From an uncultured Alistipes sp. (GTDB lineage: Bacteria; Bacteroidota; Bacteroidia; Bacteroidales; Rikenellaceae), in assembly GCA_947623965.1 (NCBI GenBank), contig CANQIF010000005.1, positions 62,001 to 126,000 of the forward strand: a stretch of 64,000 nt of DNA. Direction: 5' to 3'. Below are positions 19,449-29,480 of this stretch, one piece after another. The position numbers and the translations under genes are program-made. Within the stretch, counting starts at the first letter, position 1. Each line of letters begins with the position of its first letter. The notes below the pieces were generated by a model that worked only from the letters and a program-made list of their open reading frames with translations, was not told where the DNA came from and made no database searches.

Positions 19449-20660
19449 CTATTTTTCGTCCCGCTTGACCCCGAGGCGCGGACAGCGGTGAAACTCCTTT
19501 TCACGGTCGAAGAGGTAGCGGTAGGTGGTGTGCACCTTGTGGCGCCGCGCGCCGGCGTAGTTCTCGATCATGCGGTTCATCACGGGGTTGAAGTCGCCGA
19601 TCCAGGCCAGTTCGACGTGCTTGTAGGGGTTGGCGTCGCTGTGCAGGTAGTCCACGTAGTGCGAGATGATGGCCGACTCGACCCCCTTGCCGTGGTATTC
19701 GGGCGTGATGCCGAAGATGATGCCGAAGATGCGGTCGCACGACTTGCGGACCTTCAGCGCCCACAACAGCTGCAGCTTCTGCCACAGCCCGAAGCGGCCG
19801 CCGAAGCGCCCGATGATGCAGTTCAGGTCGGGGACGGTGATGAAGAAGCCGATCGGCTCGTCGTGGTGGTAGGCGAAGAAGATGATGTTGGGGTCGATGA
19901 TTGGCTTCATCGTCTTCATGAGCTGCTGCGCCTCCTCCTTCGAGAGGGGGTTGACCCCCGAGAAGAGGGCCCAGGCCTTGTTGTAGATCGTGCGGAAGTG
20001 CTCCGCGGCGACGTCGAGCCGCTTCATGTCGATCGTCTCGACGCGGTAGCCCGGGTCGTGCATCAGCCGCTCGGCGCGGGCGTAGATGCGGTCGCTGGCC
20101 GCCGACGAGGCGACCTCCCAGATGTAGCTGTGCTGGTTGAAGTAGTTGCGGAAGCCGTAGTACTCGAACAGTGCGCGATAGTAGGGCGGGTTGTAGGGGT
20201 TCTTGTAGAGGGGCTCGTACTCGAAACCCTCGACGAGCAGCCCCCACCAGTCGCGGCGCTGCCCGAAGTTGACCGGGCCGTCCATCGCCTCCATGCCGCG
20301 GGCGGCGAGCCAGTCGCGCGAGGCGTCGAAGAGCAGGTCGGCGACCCGCTGGTCGTCGATCGCCTCGAAGAAGCCGCAGCCGCCCGTGGGCTGCTCCTCG
20401 ATGGCCGCCTTGTGGCGGCTGTAGAAGGCGGCGATGCGGCCGACCGGCAGTCCCCCGGCATCGCGGACAATCCAGCGGACCGCCTCGCCGTCGGCGAAAA
20501 GGTCGTTGCGGGCGGGGTCGAAGACTTCGCAAACGTCGTCATCGAGCGGGCAGATCCAGTTGGGAGTTTCGCGGTAGAGCCGCTTCGGCAGGTCGATCCA
20601 GGCGCGGACCTCGGCCGGCGTCACGACCTCCTGCAACACGTATTCGGGGGTATTCATCAT
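19449..20660 (-). CDS. GNAT-like N-acetyltransferase superfamily protein
   Basis: Length and pattern VRWIVRDAGGLPVGRIAAFYSRHKA...GFRNYFNQHSYIWEV...IIFFAYHHDEPIGFFITVPDLN; family assignment from general pattern only. Confidence 0.6.
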   Translation of the reverse strand: MMNTPEYVLQEVVTPAEVRAWIDLPKRLYRETPNWICPLDDDVCEVFDPARNDLFADGEAVRWIVRDAGGLPVGRIAAFYSRHKAAIEEQPTGGCGFFEAIDDQRVADLLFDASRDWLAARGMEAMDGPVNFGQRRDWWGLLVEGFEYEPLYKNPYNPPYYRALFEYYGFRNYFNQHSYIWEVASSAASDRIYARAERLMHDPGYRVETIDMKRLDVAAEHFRTIYNKAWALFSGVNPLSKEEAQQLMKTMKPIIDPNIIFFAYHHDEPIGFFITVPDLNCIIGRFGGRFGLWQKLQLLWALKVRKSCDRIFGIIFGITPEYHGKGVESAIISHYVDYLHSDANPYKHVELAWIGDFNPVMNRMIENYAGARRHKVHTTYRYLFDREKEFHRCPRLGVKRDEK

Positions 20661-20942
20661 CTGAAAATTTTCCGTGAAGCCAAAGATACGATTAAGCCGA
20701 GCGCAAAAGCAAATTTATTTGCCTTTTGCCGAGGCGGAGTATCTAAGACGAAGTCAAAGATACGGATTTTTTCGGGAAGGGCGTGCGATTCGGCCCTTTC
20801 TGCGCGAAATAATTTCTTCCGGAGGCGCAGGGCCGGGCGGCAAGAGGCGGCCGGCTGCAGGCGGAGAACGCAGACGGCCGGGGCGCCTGGTACGGATTTT
20901 GATCTTCGCCGAAGCGGAAACAGTCTAAAAACAACCGCCATC

Positions 20943-21611
20943 ATGAAGATCAAACAAATCCTATGCACGGTCGCTCTGGCCTCGCTGTGCTGTTACGGCT
21001 GCCAGAAGGACCCCTCGACATCGAGCCTGCGAAACGAGTATCTGGTCTACACGGCCCACGACGCCGAGGCCCGCTTCGCGCAGATCGACACCTATTACAT
21101 CCCCGACAAGATCCTGCTGATCGGCTCGCACACCGTCGATGCGGAGGGGAACAAGGTCCCGAAATACTGGAGCGACGCCGACGCCCAGGAGCTCATCGGC
21201 ACGGTGGTCGCCGAGATGGATGCCCGCGGCTATACGCGGCTGACCGACGAGGAGGCCCGCGAGACGGCCGACGCCGGCCTCCAGCTCAGCTACGTCGAGC
21301 AGGCCACCTACTTCGTCGGCTACAACAACCCCTACTGGTGGAGTTACTACCCCTACTATTGGGCGCCCGGCTACTGGGGTCCGTGGACGGGATGGTACTA
21401 CCCCTATGCGGTCTACTACGGCTACACGACCGGATCGCTGCTCGTCGAAATGGTCGATCTGAACGGCGGGACGGAGAACGGCCGGAAACTGCCCGTCATC
21501 TGGAACTGCTACATCACCGGCCTGCTGCGCGGCAGCAACACCCTCGACATCGACGAGGCGGCCGACGGCCTCCGCCAGGCCTTCGCGCAGTCGCCCTATC
21601 TCAAAAAATAA
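20943..21611 (+). CDS. DUF4136-like lipoprotein
   Basis: MKIKQILCTVALASLCCYGCQKDP lipobox; YDTYYIPDK-like core, VVAEMDARGYTRLTDEEARETADAGLQLSYVEQATYFVGY...VEMVDLNGG...PVIWNCYITGLL. Confidence 0.75.
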   Translation: MKIKQILCTVALASLCCYGCQKDPSTSSLRNEYLVYTAHDAEARFAQIDTYYIPDKILLIGSHTVDAEGNKVPKYWSDADAQELIGTVVAEMDARGYTRLTDEEARETADAGLQLSYVEQATYFVGYNNPYWWSYYPYYWAPGYWGPWTGWYYPYAVYYGYTTGSLLVEMVDLNGGTENGRKLPVIWNCYITGLLRGSNTLDIDEAADGLRQAFAQSPYLKK

Positions 21612-21621
21612 CCTGTAAGCC

Positions 21622-22245
21622 ATGAAACATACGAACTTTCTGTTGCCGGCCCTCTTCGCCGCCATCGCCCTCTGCTGCAGCCGCCCGGCCGCCGCACAGG
21701 CCCTTCCGAACGCCTATTTCAACGTCGACTGGCAGATCGGCATCCCCTCGAACGGCTTCGCCGACGACGCCTCGGGCTGGGGCGCCAACCTCGAAGGGGG
21801 GTATTTCCTGACGGACGCCGTCACGATCGGCGCCTTCCTGAACTACCAGACCAACTTCGAGCGGTTCGGCCGCCAGACCCTGACGCTGCCGAGCGGGAAC
21901 GCCCTCACGGCAAGCCAGAAGCACGCCGTTTTCCAGCTTCCCTTCGGCGTCTCGGCGCGCTACAACTGGCTCAAGCAGTCGATTTTCCAGCCCTATGCCG
22001 GGCTGAAACTCGGCGCCTCGTGGGCGCAGTTCTCCTCCTATTACTCCGTCTACAAGCAAAGCACCGACAACTGGGGCTTCTACCTCTCGCCCGAAGTGGG
22101 GGTCTCGATCTTTCCGCGGCGCGACCTGCGCTACGGCTTCCACGCCGCCTTTTACTACAGCTACGCCACCAACAGCGGCGACCTGCTGAGTTACAGCGTC
22201 GACCACCTGAGCAATTTCGGCTTCCGCTTCGGCGTCTCGTTCTGA
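21622..22245 (+). CDS. Outer-membrane beta-barrel protein
   Basis: Signal peptide; alternating aromatic beta-strand pattern; ends in FRFGVSF. Confidence 0.8.
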   Translation: MKHTNFLLPALFAAIALCCSRPAAAQALPNAYFNVDWQIGIPSNGFADDASGWGANLEGGYFLTDAVTIGAFLNYQTNFERFGRQTLTLPSGNALTASQKHAVFQLPFGVSARYNWLKQSIFQPYAGLKLGASWAQFSSYYSVYKQSTDNWGFYLSPEVGVSIFPRRDLRYGFHAAFYYSYATNSGDLLSYSVDHLSNFGFRFGVSF

Positions 22246-22267
22246 CCGGCGCCCCGCCCCGCTCCGC

Positions 22268-22303
22268 AAAAGGCCCCGTCCGATACCGGACGGGGCCTTT
22301 TTT
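22268..22303 (+). terminator. Rho-independent terminator
   Basis: AAAAGGCCCCGTCCG atac CGGACGGGGCCTTTTTT. Confidence 0.85.
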
Positions 22304-22602
22304 CAGACGGGGAGGCCCCCGCCCAAAAAGGAGGGAACCCGCTGCCGGGCGGCGCGAGCTCCTCTGGTTAGGTTAGTTAGGTTAATGAGTAGAGCGGGGA
22401 ACCCCGCTTTTGTTACCACAAAGATAGACTTTTTTTTACGAACTGCCAAATCTTCGGCTGTCTTTTTTTCGAAAAACCGCCCGTTCCCGCCGAAAATTCA
22501 TTATAAAAATTTTTAAAATATTTACAGTTCGTAATTTTTTCACGCCCGCTTCCCGCAAAGCGGCGGAACGGAAGCGCCGCAGGCCGGAGGCCGGAAGCAG
22601 CG

Positions 22603-23523
22603 CTATTCGGCGCGTTTGACCATCGGCTCCTCCACCTCGCCGAGCGCGTCGAACGCATCGAGCGCCCCCGGATTCCGCTGGCGGTAGGCGGCCGGCGTCA
22701 TGTGGTAGGCCCGTTTGAAGAGCTTGATATAGTGCGACGTATTGGGGAAGGTGCACTCGTTGCCGATCTCCGAAATCGACTTCGTCGTCGAGATCAGCAG
22801 CAGCCGCGAGTGGCGCAGCCGCTGCTGCACGTACCACTTGTGGGGCGGGATGCGGAAGTGGCGGCGGAACTCCTTCTTGAACGAGGTGAGCGAGCGGTGG
22901 GTCTTCTCGGCCAGCACCTCGATCGGCACCGGCTTGAAAACATGGTCGTAGATCACCTGCTCGAAGGTCTCCTGCACGGCGTCGACCGAACAGAGCACCC
23001 GGTTCTTGATGCAGCCGTCCTCCTGCGAGGCGATGAGGTAGACGAGCTCGGTCATCTTGATGTTCTCGGCCGTCTCGTCGCGATGGAAATTGCACTCCCT
23101 GAGGTAGTTGTTCGTATTCTGGAAGAAGGTGCGCAGCGCCGTGGAGGCCTCGGCGACCACCAGCGAGCTGTTGCGGCAGTTCTCGCACGAGTGGCTGTTG
23201 GTGATCTTCAGCCGGTAGGTGACATTCAGATGCGCCAGGACCCGCTGCAGATCGGCCTGCGTATAGTAGAAGAGAATCTGCTCGAAAGGCTGCTGCCCCT
23301 CGGGCAGGCTCTCGATGTAGTGGCGGCCGATCCCCAGATAGACCACCTCGCCCCGACCGACGCAGCGACGCTTGTCGCCGTCATAAATATACTGCGTTCC
23401 GTGCAGCACATACCCGATCGCATAACGCGACAGCGTCGTCGTTTCGATTCCCGTACGATTTTTCTCGACGTACTTCACGATCATCGGCTCTTCGGCCATC
23501 ATGACGGACTCTTGCATCGACAT
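22603..23523 (-). CDS. AraC-family transcriptional regulator
   Basis: C-terminal HTH: RSLTSFKKEFRRHFRIPPHKWYVQQRLRHSRLLLISTTKSISEIGNECTFPNTSHYIKLFKRAYHMTPAAYRQR. Confidence 0.9.
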   Translation of the reverse strand: MSMQESVMMAEEPMIVKYVEKNRTGIETTTLSRYAIGYVLHGTQYIYDGDKRRCVGRGEVVYLGIGRHYIESLPEGQQPFEQILFYYTQADLQRVLAHLNVTYRLKITNSHSCENCRNSSLVVAEASTALRTFFQNTNNYLRECNFHRDETAENIKMTELVYLIASQEDGCIKNRVLCSVDAVQETFEQVIYDHVFKPVPIEVLAEKTHRSLTSFKKEFRRHFRIPPHKWYVQQRLRHSRLLLISTTKSISEIGNECTFPNTSHYIKLFKRAYHMTPAAYRQRNPGALDAFDALGEVEEPMVKRAE

Positions 23524-23675
23524 AATGCTTCTGTTTTAAGTGTTGTTTATTTTATCCACGCCAAATATACAATTAAATATTGTAATACAAAAGCATGGCG
23601 AAGCCCGAAGGGGGCAAAGTGCCCCGATTCAGGCTTTTCGGGGTAACTTTCCGTCGGAACCCCTTATCCGGCGGA

Positions 23676-24677
23676 TCATCCTGCGAAGAGGACGGCGAGC
23701 GTGCCCGCGACCCACAGCGGATAGAGCAGACGGGCCGCGGGCCGGCGGATGCGGATAAAGAGGACGGGAAGCAGCAGGGCGCTCGGGACGGCCGGCAGCG
23801 CGGCCGCAGCGGCAGAGGCGCCGGGCACCGGCAGCACGAAGAGGGTCAGCAGCCACAGCCGCGAGGCGAAAATGAGCATGTGGCGCGCCTTGGTCCCTAC
23901 GTTGTAGCTGTTGGCGCGGAAGAAGAGCATCGCGACGAGGGCCGCGGCGAGCAGCACGCCGGTGAAGAGGCGCACGGCAGGCGTCAGGGCGCCGTACAGC
24001 GCCCCCCACGAGCCGGCAGCGAGGCGGTGCCACAGCGCCTCGAAGGGGGCCCCGAGGGTTCCTCCGAAGGCCCAGTTGAGGTAGGCGAGCGCCAGCGGCG
24101 GGAGCAGCAGCCCGGCGGCGGCGACCAGCAGTTCGCGGCCGGTCCGGCGGAAGCGGACGATGGCGGCGGGCAGCAGCAGCACGAGGAGGGCGGCGGCGGG
24201 TTCGGTCAGCAGCAGCAGCCCCAGGAAGAGGGCGCCGCGGAAGAGGGGGTCGAAGCCGAAGCCGTTCTGGTAGCCGTAGCAGAAGTTCCGGACCGAAAAG
24301 ACGAGCAGTGCCGCGCAGATGACGGCCGTGAGGAAGCAATCCCCCCGGAGGCAGCCGAGCATCGCCGTGCCGAAGAGCGGCATCGCCAGGCAGGTTCCGT
24401 TGCCGTAGAAGTTGTAGCGCACGGTGAGCCGGCCGAGCGAGGTTCCGGCAAGCAGCAGCGCCGCACCCGCGAGCAGCCGCGCGAGGAGCGGGAAGTCGTG
24501 CTGCAGCAGCCGCAGGGCGCTGTCCGCCGGGAGCAGGGGGAGCGCTTCGGCGGAGAGGCCCCAGCGTGGATCGGCGGGCAGCGTGCCCGCCGCGGCGCAG
24601 CCGAGGCCGACGGCCGTCAGCAGCGCGAGGCTGAGGAAGGCGGGGATCAACGGTTGTCGGACAATATCGAAGCGCAT
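23676..24677 (-). CDS. Polytopic membrane protein, hypothetical (DUF6427-like?)
   Basis: Long hydrophobic segments, e.g. GALFLGLLLLTEPAAALLVLLLPAAIVRF; no confident family. Confidence 0.55.
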   Translation of the reverse strand: MRFDIVRQPLIPAFLSLALLTAVGLGCAAAGTLPADPRWGLSAEALPLLPADSALRLLQHDFPLLARLLAGAALLLAGTSLGRLTVRYNFYGNGTCLAMPLFGTAMLGCLRGDCFLTAVICAALLVFSVRNFCYGYQNGFGFDPLFRGALFLGLLLLTEPAAALLVLLLPAAIVRFRRTGRELLVAAAGLLLPPLALAYLNWAFGGTLGAPFEALWHRLAAGSWGALYGALTPAVRLFTGVLLAAALVAMLFFRANSYNVGTKARHMLIFASRLWLLTLFVLPVPGASAAAAALPAVPSALLLPVLFIRIRRPAARLLYPLWVAGTLAVLFAG

Positions 24678-24733
24678 TTCGGAGCGGTTTTGAAAGAACA
24701 AATTTACGAATAATTCGTAACTTTACAACGCGG

Positions 24734-25360
24734 ATGGCAAAAAGGCGATCCGAAAGAGGCACGATGCTGGAACTTTGCTCCCAATACGAAGTGGCGGAGG
24801 CGGGATGCGACGAGGCGGGGCGCGGCTGTCTCGCGGGGCCCGTCTTCGCGGCGGCGGTGATGCTGCCGCCCGACTTTCATGATCCGCTGCTCAACGACTC
24901 GAAGCAGATGACCGAGCGCAACCGCGACCGGCTGCGCGCGATCATCGAGCGCGAGGCGGTCGCCTGGGCCGTCGAGGCGGTGCCGCCCGAGCGGATCGAC
25001 GAGATCAACATTCTCAACGCCTCGTTCGAGGCGATGTCGCGGGCCGCGGCGCGCCTCGTGCCGGCGCCGGCCCTGCTGGCCATCGACGGCAACCGCTTCC
25101 GCACCGACCTTACGATCCCCTACCGCTGCTTCGTGAAGGGCGACGGCCGCTTCGCCGATATTGCCGCCGCCTCGGTGCTGGCCAAGACCCACCGCGACGA
25201 GTACATGCGCCGCATCGCCGAGGAGTACCCCGCGTACGGCTGGAGCCGCAACAAGGGATACCCGACCCGCGACCACCGGCTGGCGATCCGCGCCCACGGC
25301 CTCACCTCCCACCACCGCCGGAGCTTCAACCACGGCATCGGCCAGCTCGAATTTTTCTGA
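24734..25360 (+). CDS. rnhB: Ribonuclease HII
   Basis: VAEAGCDEAGRGCLAGPVFAAAVMLPPDF...LNDSKQMTERNRDRLR...ASVLAKTHRDEYMRRIAEEYPAYGWSRNKGYPT. Confidence 0.95.
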   Translation: MAKRRSERGTMLELCSQYEVAEAGCDEAGRGCLAGPVFAAAVMLPPDFHDPLLNDSKQMTERNRDRLRAIIEREAVAWAVEAVPPERIDEINILNASFEAMSRAAARLVPAPALLAIDGNRFRTDLTIPYRCFVKGDGRFADIAAASVLAKTHRDEYMRRIAEEYPAYGWSRNKGYPTRDHRLAIRAHGLTSHHRRSFNHGIGQLEFF

Positions 25361-25389
25361 CTGCGAACCTGAAAAACGAACACCCGACC

Positions 25390-26769
25390 ATGAAACGACT
25401 GCTCACCACCCTGCTCGGCCTCGCGATCCTCGGCACCGCCGCGGCGCGACTGCCCGAGCGCACCCCCGAAAACGTGGCGAAATACGCCCGCATCTGCCGC
25501 GAAGCGATCCGCAAGGAGATGAAGGGCATGTACCGCGAAGCGGGCGGAGCCTTGCGCTACCCCTTTCTGGCGCCGGGCAGCAACCAGTACCTCGACATGC
25601 TGTGGGACTGGGATTCGTGGCTGAGCGACGTCGCCCTGCGGCAGATCCTCCACGACTACGGGAGCGAGGCCGACCGCCGCGAGGCGGTCGCCTACGAGCG
25701 GGGCTGCGTGCTCAACTCCTTGAGCTACGGCGGGATGGACGGCTGGATCCCGATCTGGATCGAGCGCGACGCCCCCTCGCGCGAGGAGATGCTGCGCCGC
25801 CGCAACCCCTGGAAGAGCAACATGCACAAGCCGACGCTGGCCCAGCACGCCGCCTTCATCGTGCAGCAGACGGGCGGCGACGCCGAATGGCTGCGCGAGG
25901 ATTTCTACACGCTGCAGGCCTTCGTCAGCAAATACCTGAACTTCCACCGCCACCGCGCGACGGGGCTTCTCTACTGGGAGACCGACGAGGCGATCGGCGT
26001 GGACAACGACCCGAGCACCTTCTACCGGCCCCGCGGCAGCTCGGGGTCGATCTTCCTCAATGCCCTGATGTACCGCGAACTGCTCGCCATGGAGTATCTG
26101 GCCGGACGGTTGGAGATGCCCGAGATCGCCGACCGCTACCGCACGGAGGCCAAGCGGCTGAAGGCGGCGGTGCGCGAACACTGCTGGGACCCGCGCGACG
26201 GCTTCTACTACAGCGTCGATCTGAACCTGCTGCCGGTCGAGAAGCCCGAGATCGAGGGGCTCGCGCCGGGCGACCTCTACCTGCACGTCGGGCAGCCGCG
26301 CACCTACGACTGTCTGATCCAGCGACTGAGCGTCTGGAGCGGTTTCATGGCGCTGTGGGCGGGGATCGCGACGCCGGAGGAGGCAGCCGAGATCGTCGAG
26401 CGGCAATTCCGCGACACGCGCTCGTTCAACGCGCCGGCAGGCATCCGCACCCTCTCGCCCCTGGAAAAGATGTACGATCTCCGGGCGAGCGGGAACCCCT
26501 CGTCGTGGCAGGGGCCGATCTGGATCAACGTGAACTACCTCGTCTTCCGCGGGCTGGTGCGCTACGGCTTCACCGCCGAGGCGCGCGAGCTGGCCGAGAA
26601 GACGATTCTGCTGCTGGGGCGCGACTACGAACGCTTCGGTGCCCTGCACGAATACTACCTGCCCGAGAACGGCGAGCCGGTGCTGAACAAGGGGTTCCAG
26701 AACTGGAACCTGCTGGTTCTCAACATGGCCGACTGGCTCGATGGGAAACAGGTCGTTGCGGAGTTTTGA
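25390..26769 (+). CDS. Secreted trehalase/MGH1-like glycoside hydrolase (alpha/alpha6 barrel)
   Basis: Signal peptide; QYLDMLWDWDSWLSDVALRQIL, GLLYWETDEAIGVDNDPSTFYRPRGSSGSIFLNALMYREL, NPSSWQGPIWINVNYLVFRGL. Confidence 0.8.
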   Translation: MKRLLTTLLGLAILGTAAARLPERTPENVAKYARICREAIRKEMKGMYREAGGALRYPFLAPGSNQYLDMLWDWDSWLSDVALRQILHDYGSEADRREAVAYERGCVLNSLSYGGMDGWIPIWIERDAPSREEMLRRRNPWKSNMHKPTLAQHAAFIVQQTGGDAEWLREDFYTLQAFVSKYLNFHRHRATGLLYWETDEAIGVDNDPSTFYRPRGSSGSIFLNALMYRELLAMEYLAGRLEMPEIADRYRTEAKRLKAAVREHCWDPRDGFYYSVDLNLLPVEKPEIEGLAPGDLYLHVGQPRTYDCLIQRLSVWSGFMALWAGIATPEEAAEIVERQFRDTRSFNAPAGIRTLSPLEKMYDLRASGNPSSWQGPIWINVNYLVFRGLVRYGFTAEARELAEKTILLLGRDYERFGALHEYYLPENGEPVLNKGFQNWNLLVLNMADWLDGKQVVAEF

Positions 26770-26879
26770 GGACGGGGTGCCTGCGGGCGGACGGTCGATG
26801 CGGACGGCGCGGGCAGACTTACAAAATATATTCACAAACCTATATTATATATAGGAGCTCCGGGCGAAACTTACGCGAA

Positions 26880-27400
26880 GGGCCCGCAGCCGAAGTGTGC
26901 TTATACAGCGCTTGCAGGATCGATTCTACGTTGACCAGGCCCGCCGCATCCAGCAAGTCTGCCGAACACGCTTGGGCCTACACTCTCCGGTTCGGGTCGC
27001 AGCCTGCGGAGTGCCCGCACGAAGCGGACCTTCGGGACGCGAAAAGCGGGCCTCCGCTGCCGGGAGGCAGCGGCCCGCTACAGTTCCATTCGGAACCGCA
27101 AATTCAAGATTCAGAATTCATAATTAGCTGTCATCCGCCGAGACCTACGGCTTCGAATTGCTTGGACCTGGCCCGCAGCCGAGCGGACGGGCGGCATCGA
27201 CTGCAAGGAGTTGCAACCCTCCGCCCGGGGGCGGCTGCGGGCTGCGGCGTCCTTTGGGCGCAAATGCAAAATTCAAAATTTAGAATGATAAAATCGGGCA
27301 GCAGCCTGCGAAGCGCACGCATGTTCGGGTACGAACTGCGGGCCTTCGCCGCCCCCAGGCTGCGGCCCGCCGATTGCTTCGCAATCGAATTTGCGGACCA
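26880..27400. repeat. Mosaic intergenic repeat cluster D1
   Basis: GCGGGCCTCCGCTGCCGGGAGGCAGCGGCCCGC, TGCGGGCCTTCGCCGCCCCCAGGCTGCGGCCCGC, hairpins at 27082-27096, 27245-27259, 27371-27387; AT-rich AAATTCAAGATTCAGAATTCATAATT. Confidence 0.8.
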
Positions 27401-27484
27401 ACCCCTCTTTCATAAAAGAAACAAGGCCGACCTCAATGCCTCTTTCCGCCGGTCGGAAGCAACGCAATGACCATTTTTTTGCGT

Positions 27485-27860
27485 CTGAAGGCCGCAGCGG
27501 GCCGCAGCTTCGCCCCGCGAAGGCCCGCTCTTCGCGTCCCGCAGGGCCGCTCCCGCGTGCCCTTCGCAAGCTGCAGCCCGAAAGCCACCCCGAGCAAATC
27601 CGCACCTTGTTAATCTGCCCCATACGAACGCCACCTCCTCGCAGGGCCGCTCGTGCGTGCCCTTCGCAAGCTGTCGTCCACAGACCATCTAAAAGCACAC
27701 CCTATTTTGAGCTGCGCCCGAACGAACGCAACTTCCTCGCAGGTTCACATCATGCATGCCCTTTGCAAGCTGTCGCCTGCAGACCGCCGAACAGTTGCGA
27801 CCCATTTTGAATTTTGAATTTTGAATTTTGAATTCAGAACTTGCGCCCGCAAGGGCGCAA
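27485..27860. repeat. Mosaic intergenic repeat cluster D2
   Basis: GCGGGCCGCAGCTTCGCCCCGCGAAGGCCCGC, CCTTCGCAAGCTG x2, TTTTGAATTTTGAATTTTGAATTTTGAATTC, hairpin GCGCCCgcaaGGGCGC (27843-27858). Confidence 0.8.
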
Positions 27861-27871
27861 CGCCCCCCCCC

Positions 27872-27917
27872 AAAAAAAACTCCGGGAGTGCCCGCCGCAT
27901 GGCGGGCACTCCCGGAG
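27872..27917 (-). terminator. Rho-independent terminator of the ExbB/ExbD operon
   Basis: CTCCGGGAGTGCCCGCC gcat GGCGGGCACTCCCGGAG with A8 on + strand (T8 on - strand). Confidence 0.9.
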
Positions 27918-27939
27918 GATGAATCATAGGGCCGCTCGG

Positions 27940-28410
27940 CTAATAGCCCAGCGACTTCGAAGCGGCATAGCTGATCTTCAGCGCATTCGCGCGGCGAAGC
28001 TCCTGCTTGACGTCCGTCACGGTACCCATCTTCGTCGCAACGTCGGCCTTGAGGCAGATCGTCATGGCGGCGCGGTCGCTCTCGTTGAGCTTGTCGCGCT
28101 CGGCAGCGACGAAATCGAGAATATCCTTGGTCGTCTTGTACGAGTCATTCAGCTGAATACGCGGCGCCGTACCCCACTTGGCCTGCATCGAACGCGCGGG
28201 CTGGCCGATGTGGATGTAGCTTACCAGCGACTTCTTTTCGAGCTTCTGCACCTCGGTAGCCTCGGGGAGCTTGTAGCGAACCAACAGCTCCTGATCGCGC
28301 ATCGAGGTCGAAACCATGAAGAAGAAGAGGATCATGTAGATCACGTCGGGAAGCGACGAGGTCGAAATGGCGGGCAACTCTTTCTTGCCCTTTTTCTGCA
28401 TGACTGCCAT
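27940..28410 (-). CDS. exbD: ExbD/TolR-family biopolymer transporter
   Basis: KELPAISTSSLPDVIYMILFFFMVSTSMRDQELLVRYKLPEATEVQKL. Confidence 0.9.
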   Translation of the reverse strand: MAVMQKKGKKELPAISTSSLPDVIYMILFFFMVSTSMRDQELLVRYKLPEATEVQKLEKKSLVSYIHIGQPARSMQAKWGTAPRIQLNDSYKTTKDILDFVAAERDKLNESDRAAMTICLKADVATKMGTVTDVKQELRRANALKISYAASKSLGY

Positions 28411-28415
28411 AGCTG

Positions 28416-29021
28416 CTACTTTTTAAGTTGACGCGGTTCAGCCTCCGAAATCTTCAGAGGCACTGCATCGGTGATCGCTGCGCGCTCACCCTCGCCGAGC
28501 TCCGAGAAGCGGGCGCCGAACTTGCGCAGGGCCACTTCGTCACGCACCTCGTTGAAGGCGCGCGTGAGCTCGTTCTGAACCTGGATGTAAACCTGATAAC
28601 CCGTATCGCGCGTCGTCTGAAGCGAGATCACACCCTGGCTGACAGGGTAGACCCACTTCGACCCGTCGGGCAACTCGATCTCCTTGTCCTGCTTTTCGGG
28701 CAGGTCCTCCGAGTCCAGCGGATTGAGGATGAACTCTTTGGCTTTGTCCGTCAGCTGGCGCAGGTCGATCGGCTGCTGGTCGTTCTGCGTACCGGCCAGA
28801 ATAGAGCCGCCGCCCGAAACGAGCACCAGGAACAGGTTGCGCTCTTTCACCTTGACGTCCTCCTGAGCTTGGTTCTCGGGGGGCATCGGCGGAAGCATGC
28901 GCGCCAGACCCGTATCGGTGTTCATCGTCGTCGCCACCAGGAAGAAAATCAGCAGCGAGAACGCGATATCGGCTTGCGAGCTACTATTGACCTCCGGTAC
29001 TTTACGTTTGTTTGAAGCCAT
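28416..29021 (-). CDS. exbD: ExbD/TolR-family biopolymer transporter
   Basis: KVPEVNSSSQADIAFSLLIFFLVATTMNTDTGLARMLPPMP. Confidence 0.9.
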   Translation of the reverse strand: MASNKRKVPEVNSSSQADIAFSLLIFFLVATTMNTDTGLARMLPPMPPENQAQEDVKVKERNLFLVLVSGGGSILAGTQNDQQPIDLRQLTDKAKEFILNPLDSEDLPEKQDKEIELPDGSKWVYPVSQGVISLQTTRDTGYQVYIQVQNELTRAFNEVRDEVALRKFGARFSELGEGERAAITDAVPLKISEAEPRQLKK

Positions 29022-29032
29022 AGTCTACGCGG

Positions 29033-29452
29033 TTATTTGAAAGCGGCCCAGATCTCCGTCACGAGCGCCGTCAGCACGGCTGCAGCGAAAGCGACATACG
29101 ATACCAGCACGCAAGTTTCGGTAATGACGGTCTCCGAGCGGTCGAAGAAGCCGTTGTTCTGCAGATCGACGATGTTCACCGTGTGGCCGGCGGAAATGAA
29201 GTAGGCCACGGCGACCACGGCGAGAATCAATACGACGGAGAGCAGCGAGCTCTTGCCGCCGGCCGGGTTCTGCGCCATGCCGTAGACGGCGCCGCCGACA
29301 GCGAAGACGATACCTGCCAACAGGAGGATGTACCCCCAGATCAGGTTCAGGCTGACGGCTGCCTCCGACCCGGTCGTGGCGATCGCATAGGCGAGCAGCA
29401 CGACCGTGATCACCATCATGGCACCCAGCAATATATTCAATACTTTTTTCAT
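29033..29452 (-). CDS. Small 4-TM membrane protein of the ExbB/ExbD operon
   Basis: MKKVLNILLGAMMVITVVLLAYAIATTGSEAAVSLNLIWGYILLLAGIVFAVGGAVYGMAQ. Confidence 0.7.
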   Translation of the reverse strand: MKKVLNILLGAMMVITVVLLAYAIATTGSEAAVSLNLIWGYILLLAGIVFAVGGAVYGMAQNPAGGKSSLLSVVLILAVVAVAYFISAGHTVNIVDLQNNGFFDRSETVITETCVLVSYVAFAAAVLTALVTEIWAAFK

Positions 29453-29480
29453 AATTGCGTTGAAATCTTAAAACCCGGGA

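Noticed and set aside
22364-22385. Telomere-like GGTTAGGTTAGTTAGGTTA
   Set aside because: Only 3-4 short units in an intergenic region; likely chance.
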